Shown: in pieces, positions 1 to 7,409 of the stretch
How positions within the stretch are numbered: position 1 is the first letter of the stretch
How the letters are laid out: every line of letters starts with the position of its first letter
Origin: Pseudobdellovibrionaceae bacterium
GTDB taxonomy: Bacteria > Bdellovibrionota > Bdellovibrionia > Bdellovibrionales > Bdellovibrionaceae
Direction of reading: 5' to 3'
DNA: 64,000 nt
Assembly: GCA_947449255.1 (NCBI GenBank)
Contig: CANFQX010000005.1
Location: 1 to 64,000 of the forward strand
Made by a program: the position numbers and the translations under genes
The notes under the pieces: model-generated
Database searches by the model: none
What the model was told of the DNA's origin: nothing
What the model saw: only the letters and a program-made list of their open reading frames with translations

Positions 1-143
1 ATCATCATGCCCATTGGCATTCCCATGCCGCCGCCCATGGGCATTCCCATGGCTCCGCCGCCCATCATGCTTCCCATTGGCATGCCCATAGCTCCGCCAC
101 CACTCATCATCATGCCCATTGGCATTCCCATGCCGCCGCCCAT
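1..143. repeat. 105-bp-period direct repeat in the Gly/Met-rich tail
   Basis: Bases 1-38 recur identically at 106-143, a period of 105 bases or 35 codons. The stretch between is made of shorter degenerate copies of the same GGHATGCCN-like unit. It encodes the Met/Gly/Pro repeats on the minus strand and probably continues past the left edge. Confidence 0.8.
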
Positions 144-1379
144 TGGCATCCCCATTCCCATGCCCATACCGTTACCGCCACCGAGTCCCCAAGGACCCGC
201 TGCGCCCCAAGGCCCCATTCCAGGATTATAAATTCCACCGCCGGCACCGCCCATGGGATTCATTCCACCCATCGCGTAGGGATTACCCCACATTCCATTT
301 CCATTCATGCCTCCATACGGACCTTGCATGCCGTAAGGACCACCATTATTGCCTGCGCAACCGAAACCACCAGCTCCGGTTCCTCCGCCAATTGCCCCAT
401 ACATTCCACCGCCACCACCACCAGAGGCTTGTTGAATTGCCGTTGAAAAGAACGGCAATCCGAAGCCCCATGAGGGATACGGATTAGAAGGATAGCCCAA
501 ATTAGAATTGGCATCGATAACATCTTGAGAGACTTTGTAGCCCATATAAGTTGCAGCACCACCTAATAAAACATTGCCAAGGACACTTCCCCAGTCCGTT
601 TCAGGTTTTTGGTAGGTGTAACCATTTCCAGACATCGCACAAGTTTCACAAATTCCGCCCTCAAGTCGATTTTGCATTTCATCACGACGAGCATCGATGG
701 CGTCTTGTTTGGCATCTTTTAACTGATCTTTCGCCATTTTTATTTGGCGTTCGAGTGCTTTTGATTTGTTTCTTAATTTATCAGCTTGAATTTTTTGTTT
801 TCGATATTCTGCGAGGCCTGTTCTGCAGTCCGCATCGACAAAGCCGGCTTTTTCTTCATTCTTATAACTTCGATTTGAACAGACAGCGCCAAGGACAGAG
901 CCTGGCTTGCTCGAATCACAATATCTAGCCCACTCTTCACCTTTGAAAGGGTCAGTGGCAACGGAATTGAGTGGACGTGTCTCAGCATCACTTGCCTCAA
1001 AGGGTGCTGTTGGTGGGCCCGAAAAACCTTTATACTCTTTGCAATCAATTTGCTCATCGATGTGCTTGATAACAAACTCAGAATATTCGGGACTTAAAAC
1101 ACCCTCAATGGCTTTTTTGGAGTCGCGCATTTCTCGAGTCTCTAGTCGACTGAGTTCGCGATCATTGTCTTTTTTTTGCTTAGTCAATTCAGCTATTGCA
1201 CTTTGAATTTCTCTGATTCCATCATTGTCGCTGGTTGCGCCAGGTGCTGCACCATATTGATAGGGACAAGATTGCATTCCACCCCACATGCCAGTGCCAT
1301 ATTGAGCTTGAGCCTGCAGTGCGAGAGACGTCACAACTGCAAAAGCGTAGGGAGTTCCAATGCGAATCCAAAATTTCAT
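1..1379 (-). CDS. Secreted Gly/Met-rich coiled-coil protein, 3' end beyond window
   Basis: The frame is open from an ATG at 1379, preceded by AGGAG about 7 bases upstream, to the window edge, so the C-terminus is missing. About 459 residues are visible. An N-terminal signal peptide (MKFWIRIG... to AQAQ, about 25 residues) suggests export. Residues about 50-240 are charged and coiled-coil-like with several Lys/Glu/Arg runs and scattered Cys, including a CETC pair. After that comes a Gly-, Met-, Pro- and Asn-rich low-complexity tail with GMGMPMGGG-type repeats. I do not recognise the family. The plus-strand frames opposite the tail are long only because of its composition. Function unknown; a surface or envelope role is a guess. 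Confidence 0.8.
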   Translation of the reverse strand, partial: MKFWIRIGTPYAFAVVTSLALQAQAQYGTGMWGGMQSCPYQYGAAPGATSDNDGIREIQSAIAELTKQKKDNDRELSRLETREMRDSKKAIEGVLSPEYSEFVIKHIDEQIDCKEYKGFSGPPTAPFEASDAETRPLNSVATDPFKGEEWARYCDSSKPGSVLGAVCSNRSYKNEEKAGFVDADCRTGLAEYRKQKIQADKLRNKSKALERQIKMAKDQLKDAKQDAIDARRDEMQNRLEGGICETCAMSGNGYTYQKPETDWGSVLGNVLLGGAATYMGYKVSQDVIDANSNLGYPSNPYPSWGFGLPFFSTAIQQASGGGGGGMYGAIGGGTGAGGFGCAGNNGGPYGMQGPYGGMNGNGMWGNPYAMGGMNPMGGAGGGIYNPGMGPWGAAGPWGLGGGNGMGMGMGMPMGGGMGMPMGMMMSGGGAMGMPMGSMMGGGAMGMPMGGGMGMPMGMM

Positions 1380-1563
1380 AACTAATCTCCTGAAGGGATT
1401 GCGTATATAATCAATAAGCTTATCGTCAGAGGGAGACCAGGACTTGACTCAAAATCAGTCAAATCTGTAAAGAATTTAAAAAACTGGACTCTTGAAATCT
1501 CAAAATCCACCTGTAAAAATCTTATGTCTTCCATGACAACAAGTATTTCATGTGCAAAATCAA

Positions 1564-1592
1564 TTGCACTGATCTGACTGTAATTCTACACT
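1564..1592 (+). promoter_or_regulatory. Sigma-70-type promoter, probably leaderless transcript
   Basis: A -35 box TTGCAC (1564-1569), a 17-base spacer and a -10 box TACACT (1587-1592) put the expected start of transcription at about 1599-1600, which is the ATG of the next gene. The -35 box is one arm of a small inverted repeat (GTGCAA 1552-1557 / TTGCAC 1564-1569), so a repressor could bind there. Confidence 0.5.
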
Positions 1593-1599
1593 AGCTTCT

Positions 1600-2703
1600 A
1601 TGGTGAAGCACACGATACTTTGCGTAGATGATGAAATAGACAATGTAGAAGCCCTTGAGAGGCTTTTTCGTCGGCAGTACACTGTACTAAAGGCCACCTC
1701 AGGGAAAGAAGCCTTAGCCATCCTGGATCAACATCGCGGACCGATTTCTTTAATTATTACAGACCAAAGAATGCCTGAAATCACTGGTGTTGAATTTTTA
1801 GAACGAACGCTGGTGACTCATCCTGATACTGTTCGAATACTGCTGACTGGATACACAGATCTAGAATCCGTTATTATGGCCGTGAATAAAGGTCAGATCT
1901 TTCGCTATATCACAAAACCTTGGGATCCGGTGGATTTAGTCAACACCGTTGATCGCGCCGTCGAACGTTTCGTGATCGGTGAAGAATTAAAACAAAAAAA
2001 CAAAGAGCTCTCAAAGGCCCTCGAAGAACTAAAAAGTCTTGATGTTGCAAAATCAAATTTTATGATTCTGATCAATCATGAACTCAAAACGCCACTGACT
2101 TCCATTTTAAGTTTTTCTTCTTTGCTAGCAGAATCGAGTTTACAAGATGAAGATAAGCTTATGGTTAATCGAATAAACAAAAGTGCTGAGCGCTTAAAAA
2201 ACCTTGTGGATGATGTTCTGCTTGTTGTTCGTGCTGAAACCAATCAACTTAAAATAGAGACCCAAGATGTTTCTTTTACTCAATTCGAAACATCAACGGC
2301 TGAACTTCAGACGATTTTAAATAAAAAGCAGCAAAATGTTGTGATTAGATTAGAGCCATTAAATGTCAGAGCTGACGTTAGATTAGTCAAACAAGTCCTC
2401 CACAGATTGGTTCACAATGCCTCGAAATTTGGGCTAGAAGGCACGGACATACACCTCGACAGCCTGAAAAGTGGAAACAAGCTCAGATTTATTGTTAGCA
2501 ATAAAGGTCCACAACTTCCGGCCTCGGTCATTGATAAGATCACCAAGCCTTTCTATATCGACGAAGACGTCATGCACCACTCAACAGGCACAGGACTAGG
2601 ACTAACAATTTGCCAGGCCATTTTGAAATTGCATCACTCTGCTCTACAATTCAAAAATACTGATCAGGGCGTGATGGTTTATTTTGAATTGCAGCTTTCC
2701 TGA
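1600..2703 (+). CDS. REC-histidine kinase with N-terminal receiver
   Basis: A soluble 367-residue signalling protein. Residues 1-120 form a receiver domain with acidic D10/D11, phospho-acceptor D55 (IITDQRMP), T83 and K106 in a YITKPW context. A short coiled linker leads to a HisKA domain with H160 (INHELKTP), then a HATPase domain with an N-box (HNASK, N273) and a clear G2 box (STGTGLGL, 328-335). The G1 box reads NKGPQLP, so the usual Asp that contacts adenine is Asn301; kinase activity may be altered. There is no membrane segment, so input must come through the receiver. No Shine-Dalgarno sequence is visible, which fits the leaderless promoter just upstream. The secretin and ATPase genes follow on the same strand. 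Confidence 0.85.
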   Translation: MVKHTILCVDDEIDNVEALERLFRRQYTVLKATSGKEALAILDQHRGPISLIITDQRMPEITGVEFLERTLVTHPDTVRILLTGYTDLESVIMAVNKGQIFRYITKPWDPVDLVNTVDRAVERFVIGEELKQKNKELSKALEELKSLDVAKSNFMILINHELKTPLTSILSFSSLLAESSLQDEDKLMVNRINKSAERLKNLVDDVLLVVRAETNQLKIETQDVSFTQFETSTAELQTILNKKQQNVVIRLEPLNVRADVRLVKQVLHRLVHNASKFGLEGTDIHLDSLKSGNKLRFIVSNKGPQLPASVIDKITKPFYIDEDVMHHSTGTGLGLTICQAILKLHHSALQFKNTDQGVMVYFELQLS

Positions 2704-2818
2704 GTATTTTCAGGTCTGGACCAATCTAAAATATATCCGAAAATCGACGTAAGAACTTAGCCGACAGGACTGAAGCCCTTGTCTCTTAATTGCAGAGCCC
2801 CTTTCTGGGAGGCCCTCT

Positions 2819-4114
2819 GTGCATAAATTTATAGTGATCTTATTTTTTTCATTTCTTGCACCTTTTGCTGATGCCAAAGATTTGGTTCTCTCGCTGGGCG
2901 AAACCTATCAATTAATGCTCAAGGGGCAACCCAACATTTGGATTCAAGATGGGAAAATCGTTCAGGCCGAACAAAATGGATCAAAAATCATTTTGAAAGC
3001 ACGGAAAGAGGGAATAACAGTTGTAAGAAACGGGCCTGAGTTGATCAAGATTCAGGTGTTGCATCCAGAAAAGCGTGAAATTTTTAAATCCCTCCAAGAA
3101 ACTTTAAAAAACATTATCGGCTTAAATCCTGAAATCAAAGATGGGGAACTTGCCGTTGTGGGCCAGCTCTATCGATTCGAAGATTGGCTCAGGCTTTCAG
3201 AGAAAATTCAACGGACATCCATCACCTATCAAATGCGTGCAAAAATGAATGAGTTTTTGCGACTAAAAAGCCAAAAATATTTTAGCGGCCTTTTTGAGCG
3301 AGCAAAGATTCCGCCACAATCGCTGATTTTAGAACCTATCCCAGAAATTCGTGTCAGTGGCAGTGAATCCTTAATAAAAAAATATCAAAACTTGCTTCGT
3401 CCATTTGGAATTCTTGTTGTTAAAGATGAGCAAAGCCTCGATGTCGCTCCTACCATCAAAGTTCAAATCACGGTGGCGGAGATCTCTCGGGATGTCCTTT
3501 TAAAATACGGAATTCCATGGCCTGGAGACTTCAAAGCCAGCATACTTCACTCAGCGGGAACTCTGGCCAGTAGTTTGGATTTAAATTTACAGGCCCTAGA
3601 GGGCCGAGGACAGGGAAAAATTCTGGCAAGTCCCAATCTGCTTTGTCGAAGCGGGAACGAAGCCGAGTTCCTGGCTGGTGGCGAGTTCCCCATTAAAGTT
3701 ATGAATTACCAAGTCCACGACATCATTTGGAAAAAATATGGAATTCTTTTGAAGGTGAAGCCCAAAGCCGATGCTTCGGGACGAATGAGTATTGCCATTG
3801 AAACAGAAATCTCAAGGGTTGATGACTCAAGAAAAGTTGATGACGTCCCTGCCATTTTAACAAATAGAGTTTCCAGTCACTTTGATCTGACCGGACCACA
3901 AACCATTGCGCTTTCGGGACTTTTAAAAGACGAGGATTCAAAACAATCCCAAGGACTGCCGGGATTATCTAATATACCCATCTTAGGAGCACTTTTTTCT
4001 AGCAAGAACTTTAAGGACAACAAAACAGAACTGATCATATTTGTTAGGCCCTCTATTATGGCTCAAGGCGATGAAACTTATTCAAATGAACACATTGGCC
4101 GTCTTGATTTTTAG
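2819..4114 (+). CDS. cpaC: CpaC/RcpA-type secretin of Tad/T2SS family
   Basis: A 431-residue outer-membrane secretin of the kind that forms the gated pore for Tad/Flp pili. It begins with a signal peptide ending about ADA (residue 19). A pilus-assembly N-domain follows (LGETYQLMLKGQPNIWIQDG). The C-terminal half carries the secretin core with SPNLLCRSGNEAEFLAGGEFP and the closing LSGLLKDE...IPILGALF...TELIIFVRP. The start is GTG at 2819, supported by GGGAGG at 2807-2812 with good spacing. The CpaF ATPase follows 32 bases later. No pilin, prepilin peptidase, TadB/TadC or TadZ gene is visible in the window, so the rest of the machine must be elsewhere or absent. Confidence 0.82.
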   Translation: MHKFIVILFFSFLAPFADAKDLVLSLGETYQLMLKGQPNIWIQDGKIVQAEQNGSKIILKARKEGITVVRNGPELIKIQVLHPEKREIFKSLQETLKNIIGLNPEIKDGELAVVGQLYRFEDWLRLSEKIQRTSITYQMRAKMNEFLRLKSQKYFSGLFERAKIPPQSLILEPIPEIRVSGSESLIKKYQNLLRPFGILVVKDEQSLDVAPTIKVQITVAEISRDVLLKYGIPWPGDFKASILHSAGTLASSLDLNLQALEGRGQGKILASPNLLCRSGNEAEFLAGGEFPIKVMNYQVHDIIWKKYGILLKVKPKADASGRMSIAIETEISRVDDSRKVDDVPAILTNRVSSHFDLTGPQTIALSGLLKDEDSKQSQGLPGLSNIPILGALFSSKNFKDNKTELIIFVRPSIMAQGDETYSNEHIGRLDF

Positions 4115-4146
4115 CTCAGAAAAAATATTTACTGCATTGGAGAATT

Positions 4147-5277
4147 ATGAAAACACAGACAGATCAAGCTCGTGAAATTTACGATGCCGTGCAGACTGAA
4201 ATTTCAGGATTGCCCATCAATGAATTTGTTTTCTCTGCTGATCAGGAAAACAACTTGCGCTCATTAAAAATCGAGCAGCTTATTCAAAAGAAAACGATGG
4301 GCCTCTCCACCGAACTAAAGAATCGCATTGAAGCCGAATTTGATTCCTGGGGGCCGCTCAACTCTCTCTTTGAAGATGAAGCTATCACTGAAATAATAGT
4401 CAATGGCCCTGACCATATCTGGTTTGAAAAGTCTGGAAAATTACACAAGCAGAGGGATGGTTTTTTTTCAGAGCTCAGCTATCGCAATTTCCTTGAGCGC
4501 CTTTGCCAAAAAGCGCAAGTTCATATCTCCATTGAACAGCCCAGTGCTGATGGAAAATTCCTCGATTTTCGATTAAGTCTGGTTGGTTCAGATCTTACAC
4601 ATTCAAGTCCACACCTTTGTTTACGTCGGCACCCAAAGAATCCCTGGAACTTTTCTAAGCTGGTTGATAGGGGTTGGTGTGATAAAGAGTGGCTGCCTTT
4701 CTTTGAAAAAATAACTCGCGAACGAAAAAACTGCTTAATTATTGGCGCAACTGGCTCAGGAAAAACTTCTATCTTAAATTCATTTTTAAATCTTCTGCCA
4801 CAAAGTGAGAGGGTCGTGATCATTGAAGATACTCCCGAAATAGCTTTGCCCAATGAGGCCAGCATGAAGTTACTCACTAGAGATGATCCCCATGGCATCT
4901 TGTCCACGATCGACCAAAGTCATTTAGTTAAAAAATCTTTGCGACTGCGACCGGATAGAATAGTGATGGGTGAGGTCAGGGGCCCTGAGGCCAAAGACTT
5001 TTTAATGGTGCTGGCCACTGGACATACCGGAAGTTTTGGCACTCTCCACGCCCAAGATGCCAATCAAGCACTCATACGACTGGAAATGCTGATTCAAATG
5101 GGAGCTCCTCAGTGGAGCTTAATTGCAATTCGCAGACTCATACAACTCTCTCTGGATTATATTATAATCACAGAAAGAGTTGCTGACGGTGATCGGCGAC
5201 TTAAAGGGGCATTTCGACTTTGTTCTCTGGAAGATCATGGCTTTCTAGTTGAACAGATGGGGCCATATCTGTCATAG
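4147..5277 (+). CDS. cpaF: CpaF/TadA-type secretion ATPase
   Basis: A 376-residue hexameric type II/IV secretion ATPase that would power Tad pilus assembly or export at the inner membrane. The N-terminal domain ends about residue 180. The RecA-like core has Walker A GATGSGKT (200-207), an Asp box (IIEDTPE), Walker B (MGEVRG) and the His box (GSFGTLHA). The ATG has GGAGAATT directly in front. It is shorter than many CpaF proteins (around 450 residues), mostly at the N-terminus. Its last 77 bases are overlapped by a convergent gene on the other strand. Pairing with the secretin supports a shared job. Confidence 0.85.
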   Translation: MKTQTDQAREIYDAVQTEISGLPINEFVFSADQENNLRSLKIEQLIQKKTMGLSTELKNRIEAEFDSWGPLNSLFEDEAITEIIVNGPDHIWFEKSGKLHKQRDGFFSELSYRNFLERLCQKAQVHISIEQPSADGKFLDFRLSLVGSDLTHSSPHLCLRRHPKNPWNFSKLVDRGWCDKEWLPFFEKITRERKNCLIIGATGSGKTSILNSFLNLLPQSERVVIIEDTPEIALPNEASMKLLTRDDPHGILSTIDQSHLVKKSLRLRPDRIVMGEVRGPEAKDFLMVLATGHTGSFGTLHAQDANQALIRLEMLIQMGAPQWSLIAIRRLIQLSLDYIIITERVADGDRRLKGAFRLCSLEDHGFLVEQMGPYLS

Positions 5278-5653
5278 GACATTCGTCTTCAATATTTTTT
5301 AATACTTGTTCAGATTTAGTCGCCTCCTCAGAAGGTCGGCCAAGGTTTCTGGTGTTGGTAAAAAACTTTCGATTTAAATCCTGAATAATTTTCACTTTTG
5401 CATTCTCAGAGGTGTTTTTATAGGTAGGAGTGGCTGAAATACTCACTTCAGAGGCATTGTCTGGACCATCCTCTGTAAGGCCTGCTTCCTTAATTCTCTC
5501 AACCTCTTTGCTAAGACTGATTCGATCACCGAGAGAGTTTTTTCCCTCAGGTCGGCCCGTCATAGGCGCACCAGGTCGTGCTGGTTGTGAATTGCTAATG
5601 TCCATTTTTGAAGTTCGAGGACTCGCTGAAAGAATTCCGCTGATTTTATCCAT
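5201..5653 (-). CDS. Hypothetical hydrophilic protein overlapping cpaF tail
   Basis: A 150-residue polar protein of unknown function. The ATG at 5653 has a near-ideal GGAGGTG Shine-Dalgarno sequence about 5 bases ahead, the main reason to accept it. It has no signal peptide or membrane segment. The N-terminal half is rich in Ser, Pro, Arg and Gly (PARPGAPMTGRPEGKNS), followed by a likely helix (SLSKEVERIKEAG) and a second Lys-rich helix (AKVKIIQDLNRKFF). Its last 77 bases lie antisense to the 3' end of the cpaF-like gene. I do not recognise a domain; a FlgM-like regulator crossed my mind but no signature supports it. Confidence 0.65.
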   Translation of the reverse strand: MDKISGILSASPRTSKMDISNSQPARPGAPMTGRPEGKNSLGDRISLSKEVERIKEAGLTEDGPDNASEVSISATPTYKNTSENAKVKIIQDLNRKFFTNTRNLGRPSEEATKSEQVLKNIEDECPMTDMAPSVQLESHDLPENKVEMPL

Positions 5654-5769
5654 CGCACACCTCCGTGTGTTTTTTGGTGAAGGCCATCCTAGTCTTCACA
5701 TACTCTGTATCGGTATGAAACGTTTTAACTTGAGACTGAAATTTGAGAACTAGACTTTAAATTATTTTT

Positions 5770-6540
5770 TTATTTTGTATCAAAAAATTGCCAAGGACTC
5801 AGCGGGTGACCCAAGAGGCGCTCACAGCATTTCTTAATATCTGGATCTTCGCCACCAATCCAAAAGGTGCGCCCAATAATAAAACTTAAGGCGAACTCAC
5901 GCCAGTCTTTAAACTTACCGAGAGTCAGTGGTGCCATCTTCAATATTTCTGACCAAGCCTCTGCTTCGGTTAAATAGCCGGCAATGTAAGACAAACGACT
6001 CAAATGCACAAAGCGAGCAGCATCCCAGGCCAGAATTCCGCAGGCTCCCACAAACCGGTCAGTTTTCTGAATCCAGCGAGCAAGCAGCCTGAACTCCTCA
6101 TCCGAAAGCTTCATCTCTGTTTCTTCAGAAAAATCAAAAGTAAAAATCTGTTTGAACTTTTCCATTGTCGCAGAACTGATAAGATCGCTGTCAGCCACAC
6201 AATTTTTGAGAAGATCAAATTTTATCCGATGCCCTTGCTTAAGAATATCCTCTAAATTTCTTAAGGAGGCCTCTCGGCTTCGAACTTCCCACAGATCATC
6301 AAGCATCCGTATACTTTCAGCTTGAGCACCTGGTCCCCAACCTAAGTCTAACCTAAAAAAGAAATCAGAAATTTCGGCAATAATTTGAGAATGCACTTCA
6401 GTGTCAGATTTTATTGTATCAACAACATCTTCACCGATGGACTCCAGCAGAACGTCAAGGATTTTATTCTCCTCAATAAATACTGCGGCCATACTCATCA
6501 TTTTTTTTTCCATCTCATTTTCCGGAAGAATGCGCTGCAC
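5770..6540 (-). CDS. DUF1266 domain protein
   Basis: A cytoplasmic protein of about 256 residues. The C-terminal 90 residues carry the DUF1266 pattern: AWDAARFVHLSRLSYIAGYL, then EAW, then FKDWREFALSFIIGRTFWIGG. The N-terminal part is helical and matches nothing I know. A longer frame starts at an ATG at 6558, but GAGGAG lies 5 bases before a GTG at 6540, so I place the start there. It is divergent from the next gene with a short shared upstream region. DUF1266 proteins have no established biochemical role. Confidence 0.75.
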   Translation of the reverse strand: MQRILPENEMEKKMMSMAAVFIEENKILDVLLESIGEDVVDTIKSDTEVHSQIIAEISDFFFRLDLGWGPGAQAESIRMLDDLWEVRSREASLRNLEDILKQGHRIKFDLLKNCVADSDLISSATMEKFKQIFTFDFSEETEMKLSDEEFRLLARWIQKTDRFVGACGILAWDAARFVHLSRLSYIAGYLTEAEAWSEILKMAPLTLGKFKDWREFALSFIIGRTFWIGGEDPDIKKCCERLLGHPLSPWQFFDTK

Positions 6541-6671
6541 AAGTACTCCTCGTTTCATATATTCAATTACGGCTTCGTGTATTTTACAAATCGTTAATGA
6601 AATTCTAGATCTATAAATTGAAGCTTTTCCGATGCTTGCTCTTCGCTGGTCCTGAAGGTAAGTTGATTCCC

Positions 6672-7325
6672 ATGATTAAAAAAATATTCCTAGCCTTTTT
6701 AGCAATCACCCTCGTATTGATTGGCACTGGCCTCATAATGATGGGTTATTTTTTTACTCATCCTAGTTCAATTTTTAATGCCATTGACTCCGTGACGACA
6801 AAATTGACAGAAGGCGAAGCTTACGAAGAAACTGAGGAATACTTTCTCCCGGGAATTAAATCTCTAGAATTCTTATCGGAACAAACAAATATTGAAGTTC
6901 TCCCCTATGATGAGCCTAATCTTAAAGTTCAAGTTTCTGGAAAAATCCCCCATTTTGAAAGAGGACCTTTTCTATTTCAAACTGGCGAAGGAAGCGCTTT
7001 ATCCCTGGAAATCAAAGAGCCCATCGCCAGCAATTGGGTTCATATAAACATCAATGGGCGCAATAGCCAACTCTCTTCAGACTCAAGGCTGACAGCAAAA
7101 ATTTATCTACCCAAAAGATACCTGGGAAATCTGACAATTGAGACGAATGAAGGTGAGGTTAAATTTTTCAGTTCAAAAGATAAGATGTACGAATTTGATT
7201 TGCAGTCATTGACCGGCTCGATCAAAAATCAAGAGCCAAGTATAGATCCAAAAATCTTGAACCCCGCAAATGTTAGCAAAGTCAAAATCACCACAAATTC
7301 TGGAAATATTTTAATTGAGAACTAG
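6672..7325 (+). CDS. Membrane-anchored DUF4097-like protein
   Basis: A 217-residue protein with one N-terminal membrane segment (about residues 4-26, FLAFLAITLVLIGTGLIMMG) and a periplasmic domain. The C-terminal half has the regular short beta pattern of DUF4097/adhesin-like beta-helix proteins: LTAKIYLPK, LGNLTIETNEGEVKFF, KVKITTNSGNILIEN. An upstream in-frame ATG at 6618 has no ribosome site; GAAGGTAAG precedes the ATG at 6672. Proteins of this type sometimes serve as anti-sigma-like or envelope-stress partners, but nothing here proves that. Confidence 0.65.
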   Translation: MIKKIFLAFLAITLVLIGTGLIMMGYFFTHPSSIFNAIDSVTTKLTEGEAYEETEEYFLPGIKSLEFLSEQTNIEVLPYDEPNLKVQVSGKIPHFERGPFLFQTGEGSALSLEIKEPIASNWVHININGRNSQLSSDSRLTAKIYLPKRYLGNLTIETNEGEVKFFSSKDKMYEFDLQSLTGSIKNQEPSIDPKILNPANVSKVKITTNSGNILIEN

Positions 7326-7334
7326 AGCAAAAAA

Positions 7335-7363
7335 AAGGGCGATCACTTTTAATGACCGCCCTT
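7335..7363 (-). terminator. Rho-independent terminator of aspS
   Basis: Inverted repeat AAGGGCGATCA (7335-7345) / TGACCGCCCTT (7353-7363) with one mismatch and a 7-base loop. Read on the minus strand the stem is followed by eight T residues (A-run 7329-7336), so it serves aspS. It could also slow plus-strand transcripts. Confidence 0.8.
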
Positions 7364-7409
7364 GGTATGAAAAAAATTATTCAAAAACAGAACCCATGAA
7401 GGAAATTTT

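Noticed and set aside
7-928. Several plus-strand frames opposite the Gly/Met-rich gene
   Set aside because: Pro/Ile/Met-rich or His-rich shadows produced by the repetitive minus-strand gene. No start signals.
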